A stretch of 19,023 nt of DNA from Pseudomonadota bacterium. Its GTDB lineage: Bacteria > Pseudomonadota > Alphaproteobacteria > Reyranellales > Reyranellaceae. The notes below the pieces were generated by a model. That model was not told the DNA's origin, searched no databases, and saw only the letters and a list, made by a program, of their open reading frames with translations. The stretch is from positions 1 to 19,023 of the forward strand of contig JAEZHS010000532.1 in assembly GCA_023436825.1 (NCBI GenBank), read 5' to 3'. Position 1 is the stretch's first letter; each line of letters starts with the position of its first letter. A program made the translations under genes and the position numbers. Of this stretch, positions 1 through 7,232 are shown piece by piece.

Positions 1-56
1 CGCGGCCCCCCGCCCCCCCCCCCCCCCCCGCCCGGCCCCCCGCCCCCCCCCCGCGG
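1..56. other. G/C-only low-complexity stretch at window edge
   Basis: The first 56 bases contain only C and G, mostly long C runs. In the minus-strand reading frame of the neighbouring DUF1028 gene they translate as Arg/Gly/Ala only, unlike the well-conserved protein just before them. This looks like a contig-end or homopolymer sequencing artefact. A genuine low-complexity tract cannot be excluded from the sequence alone. Confidence 0.6.
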
Positions 57-476
57 CAGGGGCAGGGAAGCGTTCTCGCGGAAGAAGCGCACGGTCTCGG
101 AAACGACCTGGGGCCCGGCCAGCATGTTGCCCGCAACGGACATGTCCTCACCGATCCAGTGGCCGCACCACGGTACGCACTCGGCTCCGGTATGGGCGGC
201 GAACTTGCCGTCGGCACCCATGACATGGACCTGGCGGTGCTCGCGGCCGGCGTCGGGTGTGGTGAGGATGCGCACCAGGTCGGCGGCGCCGACACCTTCA
301 CGGATCAGCCGCAGCCCGTGCGGGCCATAGAGCGGGTTCATGAGCGCCTGCGTGCACACGGCGCCCCTCCTAGGCTCGATGTAGGGCACCCGCGCGCCCA
401 CGGCAAAGAACTTGGTAGCAACGGCGATGGCGATGCGGCCGCTGCTCTTCTCGTGGAAGATGATCGACCAGGTCAT
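1..476 (-). CDS. DUF1028 family protein (Ntn-hydrolase superfamily), 3' end missing
   Basis: The frame opens at ATG 476-474 and stays open to the window edge, so the gene is partial. About 142 residues read convincingly before the G/C-only stretch. The protein begins MTWSIIFHEK, then has AVATKFFAVGARVPY (residues 18-32), TQALMNPLYGPHGL (42-55), GREHRQVHVM (77-86), AAHTGAEC (93-100) and SVAGNMLAGPQV (113-124). These are hallmarks of DUF1028 (COG3342), a family with an Ntn-hydrolase fold and no settled substrate. An in-frame TGA lies five codons upstream, so this ATG is the only plausible start; the ribosome site (GAGG) is weak. It lies 124 bases downstream of the transpeptidase-like gene on the same strand and may be co-transcribed with it. 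The family runs to well over 200 residues, so the C-terminal part is lost here. Family assignment is sure; function is unknown. Confidence 0.85.
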   Translation of the reverse strand, partial: MTWSIIFHEKSSGRIAIAVATKFFAVGARVPYIEPRRGAVCTQALMNPLYGPHGLRLIREGVGAADLVRILTTPDAGREHRQVHVMGADGKFAAHTGAECVPWCGHWIGEDMSVAGNMLAGPQVVSETVRFFRENASLPLPRGGGGGPGGGGGGGGGP

Positions 477-600
477 GCGCTGGCGCCCTCATGCTCTTCC
501 GGACCGCGAGCTTCCAGCTCGCTCGGACGCGCATGCGAATGCGCTCCCATGAGCGCGCAGGATACGCGCGGGCCGGAAGACGCATGACACGGCATCTCCC

Positions 601-2406
601 TCACCGCCCCGCCGCGTAGCCCTGCATGCCGCGCGGGTTGGCGGCCGCCTTGCGCCACGGATCCTGGCGGCTGGCGGCGGTCAGGCGGCCTTCCGACCAG
701 TCGTCGTTCATCTCGACCTCATGGCCGCGCTTACGCAATTCCTGGACCGTTTCGGCCGGGATGCGGCCTTCCAGCACCAGCCCGCCCGGCCGGGCGGTGC
801 GCGGCCAGAAGGAGGAGGGGAAGTGCTCGCTGTGCCAGGCCGGCGCGTCGATCGCCTCCTGCAGGTTCATGCCGCAATGGACGTGGCGCAGGAACATCTG
901 GGTGATCCACTGCTCCTGCTGGTCACCGCCCGGCGAGCCCCAGACCATGTACGGCTCGCCGTCGCGATGGGCGAGCGTGGGCGTCAGCGTGGTGCGCGGC
1001 CGCTTGCCCGGCGCCAGCGACGACGGCTGTCCTTCCTCGAGCCACATGATCTGGCCGCGCGTGCCGACCGGGAAGCCGAGTTCGGGCACGACCGGCGAGC
1101 CGTGCAGCCAGCCGCCCGAGGGCGTCGCCGAGACCATGTTGCCGTCCTTGTCGACGATGTCGAAATGCACCGTGTCGCCGCTCATCTGGCCCATGCGGCC
1201 GACGGTCGGCTCGCCGGCGCCGCTTGCGGCCACGGCCGTGCGCGCGCCATCGGCCTTGCGCAGCCGGATGACACCGCCATAGCCCTCGACCTTGCCTGGG
1301 CGCTGGTCATGCGAGGCCTTCGCTGGATCAACGAGCTTGCGCCGGTCGGCGTTATAGGCGTCGGACAGCAGCGTCTGCATGGGCACGTCGACGAACTTCG
1401 GGTCGCCGTAGAATGCCTCGCGGTCGGCGAAGGCGAGCTTGCTCGCCTCGACCACGGTATGGATGAAGTCGGCCGAGGTCGGATCGGCGCCATCGAGGTC
1501 GAAGCCTTTCAGGAGTGCCAGCTTCTGCAGGGTGACCGGGCTCTGCGCCCACGGACCCGCCTTGCAGACCGTGTAGCGGCCGTAGTCGTAGGTCAGCGGC
1601 TCCTCGACGGTGGCTTGCCACTTCGCCATGTCGTCGCCGCGCAGCAGTCCCTTGTTGCGCTGGCCCGAGACGTCCATCAGCTCTTCGTGGGTGTAGAAGC
1701 GGTCGATCGCCTCGGCGACGAAGCCCTGGCTCCACACCTTGCGGGCGCGCTCGATCACGGCCTCGCGGCCGCCGCCGCCGGCCTCGGCTTCCTTGATGAT
1801 GCGGAGATAGGTGTTGCCGGCAGCCTGGTTGCGGAACAGCTCTGCGGGTTTCGGCACCTTGTTGCCCGGCAGGTAGACCGCGGCCGAGGAAGGCCAGTTG
1901 TCGCGGAAATTCTCCTGTACCGTCGCGATGGTGGCCGAGGCGCGCTCCAGCATGGGGTAGCCGCCCATGTAGTAGCCGATGGCGGGCGCCAGCACCTCGC
2001 TCAACGACATCGTGCCATAGTCGCGCAGCATCAGCATGTAGGCGTCGAACGTGCCGGGCACCGCGGCGGGCAGGAGCCCGGTGCCGGGGATGAGGTCGAG
2101 GCCCAGGCCCTTGAAGTGGGCGATGTCGGCCTTGGCCGGCATCACGCCTTGGCCGCACATCACCTCGGTCTTGCCCTTCTTCACCGCGTGGAAGATCAGC
2201 GGCACGTCGCCGCCCGGACCGTTGAGATGCGGCTCCACCACCTGCAGGGCGAAGGCCGTGCCGACCGCGGCATCGAAGGCGTTGCCGCCGCGCTCCAGGA
2301 TCCCCATGCCGACCGCCGTGGCGATCCAGTGCGTGGACGCGCCCACGCCGCACGTGCCGACGATCTCGGGACGGGTGGTGAATGGGTTGGGATTGATGAG
2401 TTTCAC
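601..2406 (-). CDS. gamma-glutamyltranspeptidase-fold (Ntn) hydrolase, atypical substrate site
   Basis: This 601-residue protein has the full GGT fold. Visible landmarks are GILERGGNAFDAAV (35-48), NGPGGDVPLIF (62-72), DYGTMSLSEVLAPA (129-142), ASKLAFADREAFYGDP (321-336), the autoprocessing site GDTVHF with candidate nucleophile Thr412, PGKRPRTTLTPT (466-477) and GSPGGDQ (490-496). The GTG start at 2406 is chosen for GGAGG seven bases upstream and because the frame further upstream overlaps ygfZ. No signal peptide is seen, so it is probably cytoplasmic, unlike E. coli Ggt. The catalytic Thr is kept, but E. coli Arg114 (in REMAPAKA) aligns with Gln86 (in QGVMPAKA). The region around E. coli Asn411 and Asp433 is also not conserved. 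A gamma-glutamyl substrate is therefore doubtful; an acylase or amidase role is possible. It follows ygfZ by 58 bases and precedes the DUF1028 gene, another Ntn-fold protein. Confidence 0.88.
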   Translation of the reverse strand: MKLINPNPFTTRPEIVGTCGVGASTHWIATAVGMGILERGGNAFDAAVGTAFALQVVEPHLNGPGGDVPLIFHAVKKGKTEVMCGQGVMPAKADIAHFKGLGLDLIPGTGLLPAAVPGTFDAYMLMLRDYGTMSLSEVLAPAIGYYMGGYPMLERASATIATVQENFRDNWPSSAAVYLPGNKVPKPAELFRNQAAGNTYLRIIKEAEAGGGGREAVIERARKVWSQGFVAEAIDRFYTHEELMDVSGQRNKGLLRGDDMAKWQATVEEPLTYDYGRYTVCKAGPWAQSPVTLQKLALLKGFDLDGADPTSADFIHTVVEASKLAFADREAFYGDPKFVDVPMQTLLSDAYNADRRKLVDPAKASHDQRPGKVEGYGGVIRLRKADGARTAVAASGAGEPTVGRMGQMSGDTVHFDIVDKDGNMVSATPSGGWLHGSPVVPELGFPVGTRGQIMWLEEGQPSSLAPGKRPRTTLTPTLAHRDGEPYMVWGSPGGDQQEQWITQMFLRHVHCGMNLQEAIDAPAWHSEHFPSSFWPRTARPGGLVLEGRIPAETVQELRKRGHEVEMNDDWSEGRLTAASRQDPWRKAAANPRGMQGYAAGR

Positions 2407-2413
2407 GGGCCGG

Positions 2414-2418
2414 CCTCC
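2414..2418 (-). promoter_or_regulatory. ribosome binding site fixing the GTG start of the GGT-fold gene
   Basis: The minus strand reads GGAGG here, seven bases before GTG 2406-2404. This supports the GTG over in-frame starts further upstream, which would run back through the ygfZ coding region. Confidence 0.7.
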
Positions 2419-2464
2419 AAGGACGCTGGAAGCCGCAGACCTTAAGCCTGACGGAGCGTGCCGG

Positions 2465-3343
2465 CTAGGGGTCGGTCGTCTCGGGCAGCCGCATCCAGCC
2501 GGGGATTTCAGGCACCAGGCGCGTATCGCCCGCCGAAAGCTCCTGCCCGCTACGCGCGGCGTCAACTCGCAGCATGGCGAGCGCGCGGTCGCCGACGCCG
2601 GAACGGAGCTCGCCCACCTCCTGATCGCCAAGGTGTACTGGAGCGCCGGGCTCGGGCAACGCGCCCTCGATCCTCACCGGGAACAGGCGCTTTCTGATCA
2701 GTGCGCGGTACTTGGTGCGGGCCGTCAGCTCCTGGCCCATGTAACAGCCCTTCTGCCAGTCGACGCCGTTCAGCTCGTCGAAACCGTTCTCCAGTAGGAG
2801 CGCCTTCTCGACGATGAGGTCGCGGCTGCCGTCGGGCACGCCCAGGCCGATGCGCAGCTCGTCGTAGGATTGCAGCGGTGCGGCCGAGAAGCCGCGCGCC
2901 TGCAGAAGGCTGGCTGCCGTGCCGGCGGGGGCGATCACGCGGATGCCGAGTTCGGCAAGCCGTGGATCCACGAAAGCGATGGCGCCGTCGACCGGCAGCG
3001 TCGTCACCGCGTCGGGGCCGTAGGCGACGGCGACCTCCAGCCTCTCGCCGCGATCCTCGACCGTCACCTTGGAGCGCAGTTTGTACAGCGCGAGCTTCCT
3101 GGCGAGCGCCGCGGCACGCTCGCGCTCGGTCTCGAGCAACAGGGTGCCGTCGCCGCCGTCGGCCACGAACATGTCGTTGAGGAAGCGGCCCTGTGGCGTC
3201 AGCAGCGCCGCCCAGATGGCGCGGCCCGGTGCCACCTTGGTCGTGTCGTTGGAGATCAGGCCCTGCAGGAATTCGACGCGATCCGGACCGCCGATGGCGA
3301 TCACGCTGCGATGCGGGCTGAGACTGAACTGGCGGGCGGTCAT
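2465..3343 (-). CDS. ygfZ: YgfZ/GcvT-domain folate-binding protein
   Basis: This 292-residue protein belongs to the YgfZ (COG0354, IBA57) family, which uses tetrahydrofolate to help assemble or repair certain Fe-S enzymes such as MiaB. Early residues GPDRVEFLQGLISNDTTK (19-36) and GRAIWAALLTPQGRFLNDM (40-58) are typical of the GcvT-like N-terminal domain. The diagnostic motif KGCYMGQE (198-205) carries the functional cysteine and is followed by the usual LTARTKYR. Length matches alphaproteobacterial members. ATG 3343 is preferred; a GTG directly before it (3346) would add one residue, and neither has a strong ribosome site. It sits 51 bases downstream of the patatin gene and 58 bases upstream of the GGT-fold gene, so the three may share a transcript. 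No functional link among them is obvious. Confidence 0.93.
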   Translation of the reverse strand: MTARQFSLSPHRSVIAIGGPDRVEFLQGLISNDTTKVAPGRAIWAALLTPQGRFLNDMFVADGGDGTLLLETERERAAALARKLALYKLRSKVTVEDRGERLEVAVAYGPDAVTTLPVDGAIAFVDPRLAELGIRVIAPAGTAASLLQARGFSAAPLQSYDELRIGLGVPDGSRDLIVEKALLLENGFDELNGVDWQKGCYMGQELTARTKYRALIRKRLFPVRIEGALPEPGAPVHLGDQEVGELRSGVGDRALAMLRVDAARSGQELSAGDTRLVPEIPGWMRLPETTDP

Positions 3344-3394
3344 CACTTCAAGATGTGGGACGCCGCGGCCGCCTTGGCAAGCGTCCCGCGCCGG

Positions 3395-5881
3395 TCACGG
3401 CGCCTGCCATTTCTTCCGGCAGGCTTCCGAGGCGTCGATGTCCTCGGTCAGCCGGGCGAGACGGACGCAGAGGCGGACGAACTCGTCGCGGTTGCCGCAC
3501 TCGTCCTGGGAGCCCTTGTCCAGGCCCAGCATCGTATGCAGCACGCTCCACGCCTCCGCCGAATCGTGCCAGCTCATGGTCGGGCTCTTGTGGTCGCGGA
3601 TGCGGCATTGACGGAAGTGGAAGAAGTCGATGTTGTTGTCCCAGGCGAGGCGCTTGCGCAGCATCTCCAGCGTCGCTTCCTCCTGCTCCTTGAGCTCCTT
3701 CGCCTCCATCGGCTTGAGGCTATTCTCCCGCTTGCGGTCGTTGATCTCCTTGGCCAACCGGTCCCGGACGACGATCTCGGCGTCCCTTATGCGATCGTGG
3801 AGTGCCGTAGCAGCGGCTTCGCCACGCGATACCCGGCCGTCGTACAGCGCCAGGACAGGATCGACCAACAGCTCGGCATGGTCCTTTACGGCCGCCGGAC
3901 ATTCCTCCCAGCGGTTGCCGGAATGCGCCGTCGGCGTCGGGTAGTAGTCGGTGGGCACCGGCGAACAGTCGGGCGTGACCTCCGATCGCGAGCCGTCGCT
4001 GCGCAGGTGCAGCCGATCGAGCGACGGGTCGCTGCTGATCAGGATGGCGATCGGCGCGGCCTGATGCGTGCCGTTCTGCACCTCGGCGACGCGCATGGTC
4101 AGGAACCGCAGGACCTCGTCCAGGGTGTAGGCGCCGAAATTCTCGAACAGGCCGCCGTCGGTGACGCGCGCCTGGACGTTGCCCTTGCAGTCGCGCAGCG
4201 CGCCGGTCGGCGAGATCACCGGGAAACGGGCGCTCATGGTGACGGACGTGCTGATCGGGATGTCGGCCTTGATCATGTCGAACGTGTCATAGCGGTTGAT
4301 GCCGCTCGACAGGCTCGAGAGGCGGATGTTCGACGTGATGATGCGCTTGCCTTTCTCGACCGAGGTGCCGTTCAGCACGAGCGCCGGCCACGGTCGGTCG
4401 TCGCTGCCGAAGGTGGCGACAAAGCCCTTGTCCCAGGCGACGTCGGTCTTGCCGCCGGCGCCGCTCTTCTCCCAGGCCGTCTCCCATGCCTTTTCGATGG
4501 CGACGCCGCGGTCGGGCAGCGCGGCCGACGGCACGATCTTGCGCACGATCGTCAGGCCGTTGGACGGCAGGTCGACATAGAGGCCGGCTGCGAAGGTCGG
4601 CCCGAGAAAGTCGTTCTCGATGATCTCGCGTGCTTTCTCGGCCGGCTTGTCGAGCACGGGCGAAGCCTTTTTCTCCAGGCGATGCGCTTGAACCAGCGAA
4701 CGGAAGGTCACGGCGCCCAACGAACCGCCTGAGACGCCGCTGATCATGAACAGGCGGTCCGTGAAATGCGGTTCACGCGCGGCGATTTCGCCCAGCACCT
4801 GCGTTGTCCAGAAGGCCGCGCGGCTGGCGCCGCCCGCCGTCGCCACCATGATCAGCGGCGGCGCCTTGAGGTCGCCGTCGACCGCCTTTGGCACGAGATC
4901 CTTGTTGACGTCCCACCATTTGAAGTAGGCGTCCTTCAGCATCATCCGCTTGTCCGCGCCCATCCACGCCTGATCCTGCTGCTCGCAGGTCAACGGTGAG
5001 CCGTTCGCGGATTTGGCGACGCGCAGCGTACGGACGTCGTGAAAGTCGCCGAACACGATCGGCGACATGACCAGCACCGCGATCGCCGAGCCGAACAGCG
5101 GCAGTCCGTACTTGGCCGAAAGCATCACGAGGTAGCAGCCTACCGGCACCATCAGGGCGAAGCCGAGCAAGGCCGCCGGAACCGCGCCGCGGAAGACGTT
5201 GTCGCTCATCCACACCGGCAAGAGCAGCACCAGGACGGAGAAGACGGGTGCGGCGACGACGGTCGCGATGAGGAACCTGCGCGCGAAGGGATGCTTCGGA
5301 TCGAAGATCTCGGTAGTGAGGTCACGATCGGGCAGCCAGCTCGAACCGACGATGCCCTTCTTCTTCAGCCAGCGCGTGATGCGCTCGCGTTCGCGCACCA
5401 CCATGTAGAAGATTCCCGCGATGGCGACATAGGCGATCGCCAGGACGAGGAAGCGGGTGGCGTGCTTGTCGTCTCCGGCATAGTCGTAGAGCGTGTGCGC
5501 TTTCCAGAAGGCGAGCGCGACCGACAGCATGGCTGCAGTTCCGATCAACCGCGGTACTTCGACCGTCAGCCAGCCGTGCCAGCGCCGGTGCGGAAGCGGC
5601 GGCGGCGGATTGATCCAGGTGAACTGCACCGTCACGCGCGCCCAGTACCAGGCGATCGTCGCCCAGATCGTGACTGCGATCAGGGTGGTCAACAGCGCTG
5701 GCCAACCCTTCCGCGACGGTGCGGCATCGGCGATGACGATGTCGCGCGCCTGGTCGGTCAAGCCGATCAGCGCCACACCGACGAGCACCGGCAGCACCGC
5801 CGCCCGACAGACCCAGAGCATGCGGACGGCGGCCATGGTGTGCCACCAGAGCCAGGCCAATCCGTCGCGGATTTGCTTCAT
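3395..5881 (-). CDS. patatin-like phospholipase with seven predicted membrane segments
   Basis: This 828-residue protein fuses a membrane domain to a patatin (Ser-Asp dyad) lipid acyl hydrolase. Hydrophobic segments lie at about 22-42, 60-80, 111-129, 143-162, 202-224, 233-255 and 259-278. The catalytic part then shows a Gly-rich oxyanion element ATAGGASRAAFW (347-358), the nucleophile elbow GVSGGS with Ser384 (382-387), and TDGGLFENFG (574-583) with the catalytic Asp575. A charged, probably coiled-coil stretch rich in Lys and Glu follows near the C-terminus. The family hydrolyses acyl esters of phospholipids; the substrate here is unknown. ATG 5881 is chosen for the purine-rich GGGGAAGGG just upstream; an upstream in-frame start at 5929 lacks this. 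It is the first gene of the minus-strand run and diverges from the sensor gene at 6089. No secretion signal or type VI effector neighbours are seen. Confidence 0.88.
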   Translation of the reverse strand: MKQIRDGLAWLWWHTMAAVRMLWVCRAAVLPVLVGVALIGLTDQARDIVIADAAPSRKGWPALLTTLIAVTIWATIAWYWARVTVQFTWINPPPPLPHRRWHGWLTVEVPRLIGTAAMLSVALAFWKAHTLYDYAGDDKHATRFLVLAIAYVAIAGIFYMVVRERERITRWLKKKGIVGSSWLPDRDLTTEIFDPKHPFARRFLIATVVAAPVFSVLVLLLPVWMSDNVFRGAVPAALLGFALMVPVGCYLVMLSAKYGLPLFGSAIAVLVMSPIVFGDFHDVRTLRVAKSANGSPLTCEQQDQAWMGADKRMMLKDAYFKWWDVNKDLVPKAVDGDLKAPPLIMVATAGGASRAAFWTTQVLGEIAAREPHFTDRLFMISGVSGGSLGAVTFRSLVQAHRLEKKASPVLDKPAEKAREIIENDFLGPTFAAGLYVDLPSNGLTIVRKIVPSAALPDRGVAIEKAWETAWEKSGAGGKTDVAWDKGFVATFGSDDRPWPALVLNGTSVEKGKRIITSNIRLSSLSSGINRYDTFDMIKADIPISTSVTMSARFPVISPTGALRDCKGNVQARVTDGGLFENFGAYTLDEVLRFLTMRVAEVQNGTHQAAPIAILISSDPSLDRLHLRSDGSRSEVTPDCSPVPTDYYPTPTAHSGNRWEECPAAVKDHAELLVDPVLALYDGRVSRGEAAATALHDRIRDAEIVVRDRLAKEINDRKRENSLKPMEAKELKEQEEATLEMLRKRLAWDNNIDFFHFRQCRIRDHKSPTMSWHDSAEAWSVLHTMLGLDKGSQDECGNRDEFVRLCVRLARLTEDIDASEACRKKWQAP

Positions 5882-5943
5882 GGTGCCCTTCCCCAAGGAC
5901 GACCTCGCGAGACTACGGATTACACCCACTTTGCCGCATTATT

Positions 5944-5965
5944 GTTTGTGGCAAATCCCACAAAC
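5944..5965. promoter_or_regulatory. perfect inverted repeat in divergent promoter region (possible operator)
   Basis: GTTTGTGG (5944-5951) and CCACAAAC (5958-5965) are perfect 8-bp arms separated by six bases. The site is AT-richer than its surroundings. It lies 62 bases upstream of the patatin start and 123 bases upstream of the sensor start, in the 207-base divergent gap. Size and symmetry suit a dimeric helix-turn-helix regulator. No convincing -35/-10 pair was found with it. Confidence 0.4.
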
Positions 5966-6088
5966 GGGTGAAGCCGAGGAGACTGCACTGGCCGCTTGGC
6001 AGCGCCCGGGCGCGCCGGCGCGACCTTGCCGCGTCGTCGGAGGGCATAGTAGCGTGGCCCGCAACGCCGCTGCTCCCGGAAGCCGTCG

Positions 6089-7210
6089 ATGAGTCTGTTC
6101 AATCCAGAGCCGTTACCAGTCGGCAAGGTCGCCGCCGGACTCTTCACCATCCGATCCTATCTTCTGCTGCTGATCGCCGCTGTCATCGTGCCGATGATGG
6201 TGCTGGTCGCCATCCTCGCCTGGGACTACGGCACGGCCGGCCGGCGTACGATCGAAGCCCAGCGGCTGGACGCCGCCAACAATCTCAAGCACCTGATGGA
6301 CGGAGAAATCCAGGCAACGGCGGGCTTCCTAAACGGGCTCGCCACGTCGCTCGCCCACCACCCAGCCGATCCCCGCATCGCCGAGAATGCCATAGCCGCC
6401 GCGCGGTCGTACGGCTTTGCCGCGCTCGTCGTGCACGATCGTAGCGGCCGCCAGCTCTTCGTCGCCCCGACCACCGTCGCTGCCGGCCTGACCGCGGCCA
6501 GTGAGCTCGGGGTCGCCGAGGTGGTGGCCGGCGGCAAGCCCGTCGTGTCGGACCTCGTGGTCGACGCGGGCGAGCTCAAGCCCGGCCTGTTCTTCGTGTC
6601 GGTGCCCGTGCTCGTCGACGGCCGGGTCGCGCTCGTGCTGAGCGGCGGGCTATCGCCGCAGCGTCTGCAGCCGCTGCTGGCCGAAGCCGGCTTGGACAGC
6701 GGCTGGCGGGCGGCGATCGTCGACCGCAAGGGCGTCATCCTGGCGCGCCGCGACCGGCCCGACCTCTATGTCGGCGCCAGTGCGCAGACTTCCATGGTCG
6801 AGATCGCACGCGGCAGCCAGTCGGCCGGCCTGTTCGACGTCGTGTCGCGTGACGGCGTGGAGGTGAAGAATTCCTTCGTGCGGTCGGGGTTCTCCGGCTG
6901 GACCGCCGCGGTGGCGGTCGCCGCATCCGTCGTCGACGCGCCGCTGCATCGTACGGCGCTCACCATGGCGGCCGTCGGTCTCGCCCTCACCCTGGTGAGC
7001 CTGCTGTTGGGTTCGTTGGTCGCCGGCCGCATCTCGCGCGCCGTGCAGCAGCTCGGCGTCGCCTCGGCCGCGTTCGCCAGCGGTCATGCCGTACCGCTGC
7101 CGACCAGCATGCTGACCGAGCTGCAGGACGTGGCGCAGGCCATGAAGGTGTCGGCCGAGCGCGCCAAGCGCCGCGAAGCGAGGATGCGGGAGGCGCAGAA
7201 CCAGCTTTAG
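6089..7210 (+). CDS. membrane sensor protein (Cache-like domain plus HAMP), no output domain
   Basis: This 373-residue protein has the front half of a transmembrane sensor. Membrane segment 1 is at about 22-46. A periplasmic region of some 240 residues follows, with a double-Cache/PAS-like look: FAALVVHDRSGRQLF (110-124), LFFVSVPVLVDGRVALVLSGGL (167-188) and WRAAIVDRKGVILARRD (206-222). Membrane segment 2 is at about 290-312, then a HAMP-like linker and a charged helix ending AKRREARMREAQNQL. Related histidine kinases, cyclases and chemoreceptors continue at this point into a PAS, HisKA, GGDEF or MCP domain; here a TAG stops the frame. ATG 6089 has GGAAG upstream at suitable distance. The gene converges with cysNC, whose stop is 22 bases away, so no missing domain can lie downstream. 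It may be a truncated kinase or a stand-alone sensor working with another protein. Confidence 0.7.
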   Translation: MSLFNPEPLPVGKVAAGLFTIRSYLLLLIAAVIVPMMVLVAILAWDYGTAGRRTIEAQRLDAANNLKHLMDGEIQATAGFLNGLATSLAHHPADPRIAENAIAAARSYGFAALVVHDRSGRQLFVAPTTVAAGLTAASELGVAEVVAGGKPVVSDLVVDAGELKPGLFFVSVPVLVDGRVALVLSGGLSPQRLQPLLAEAGLDSGWRAAIVDRKGVILARRDRPDLYVGASAQTSMVEIARGSQSAGLFDVVSRDGVEVKNSFVRSGFSGWTAAVAVAASVVDAPLHRTALTMAAVGLALTLVSLLLGSLVAGRISRAVQQLGVASAAFASGHAVPLPTSMLTELQDVAQAMKVSAERAKRREARMREAQNQL

Positions 7211-7232
7211 CTGGGCTGCGCAACGCCGCGGG

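Noticed and set aside
124..587. Plus-strand open frames of 68 and 142 codons
   Set aside because: They lie opposite the conserved DUF1028 protein on the minus strand, and their translations are low-complexity Arg/Ala/Gly-rich sequence typical of antisense frames in G+C-rich DNA.
721..2445. Long plus-strand frame of 574 codons opposite the GGT-fold gene
   Set aside because: The translation is His/Arg/Ala/Asp-rich with no recognisable domain, and the minus strand encodes a full GGT fold. Similar antisense frames at 2870-4732, 5039-5971, 7314-8402 and 16621-17457 were rejected for the same reason.
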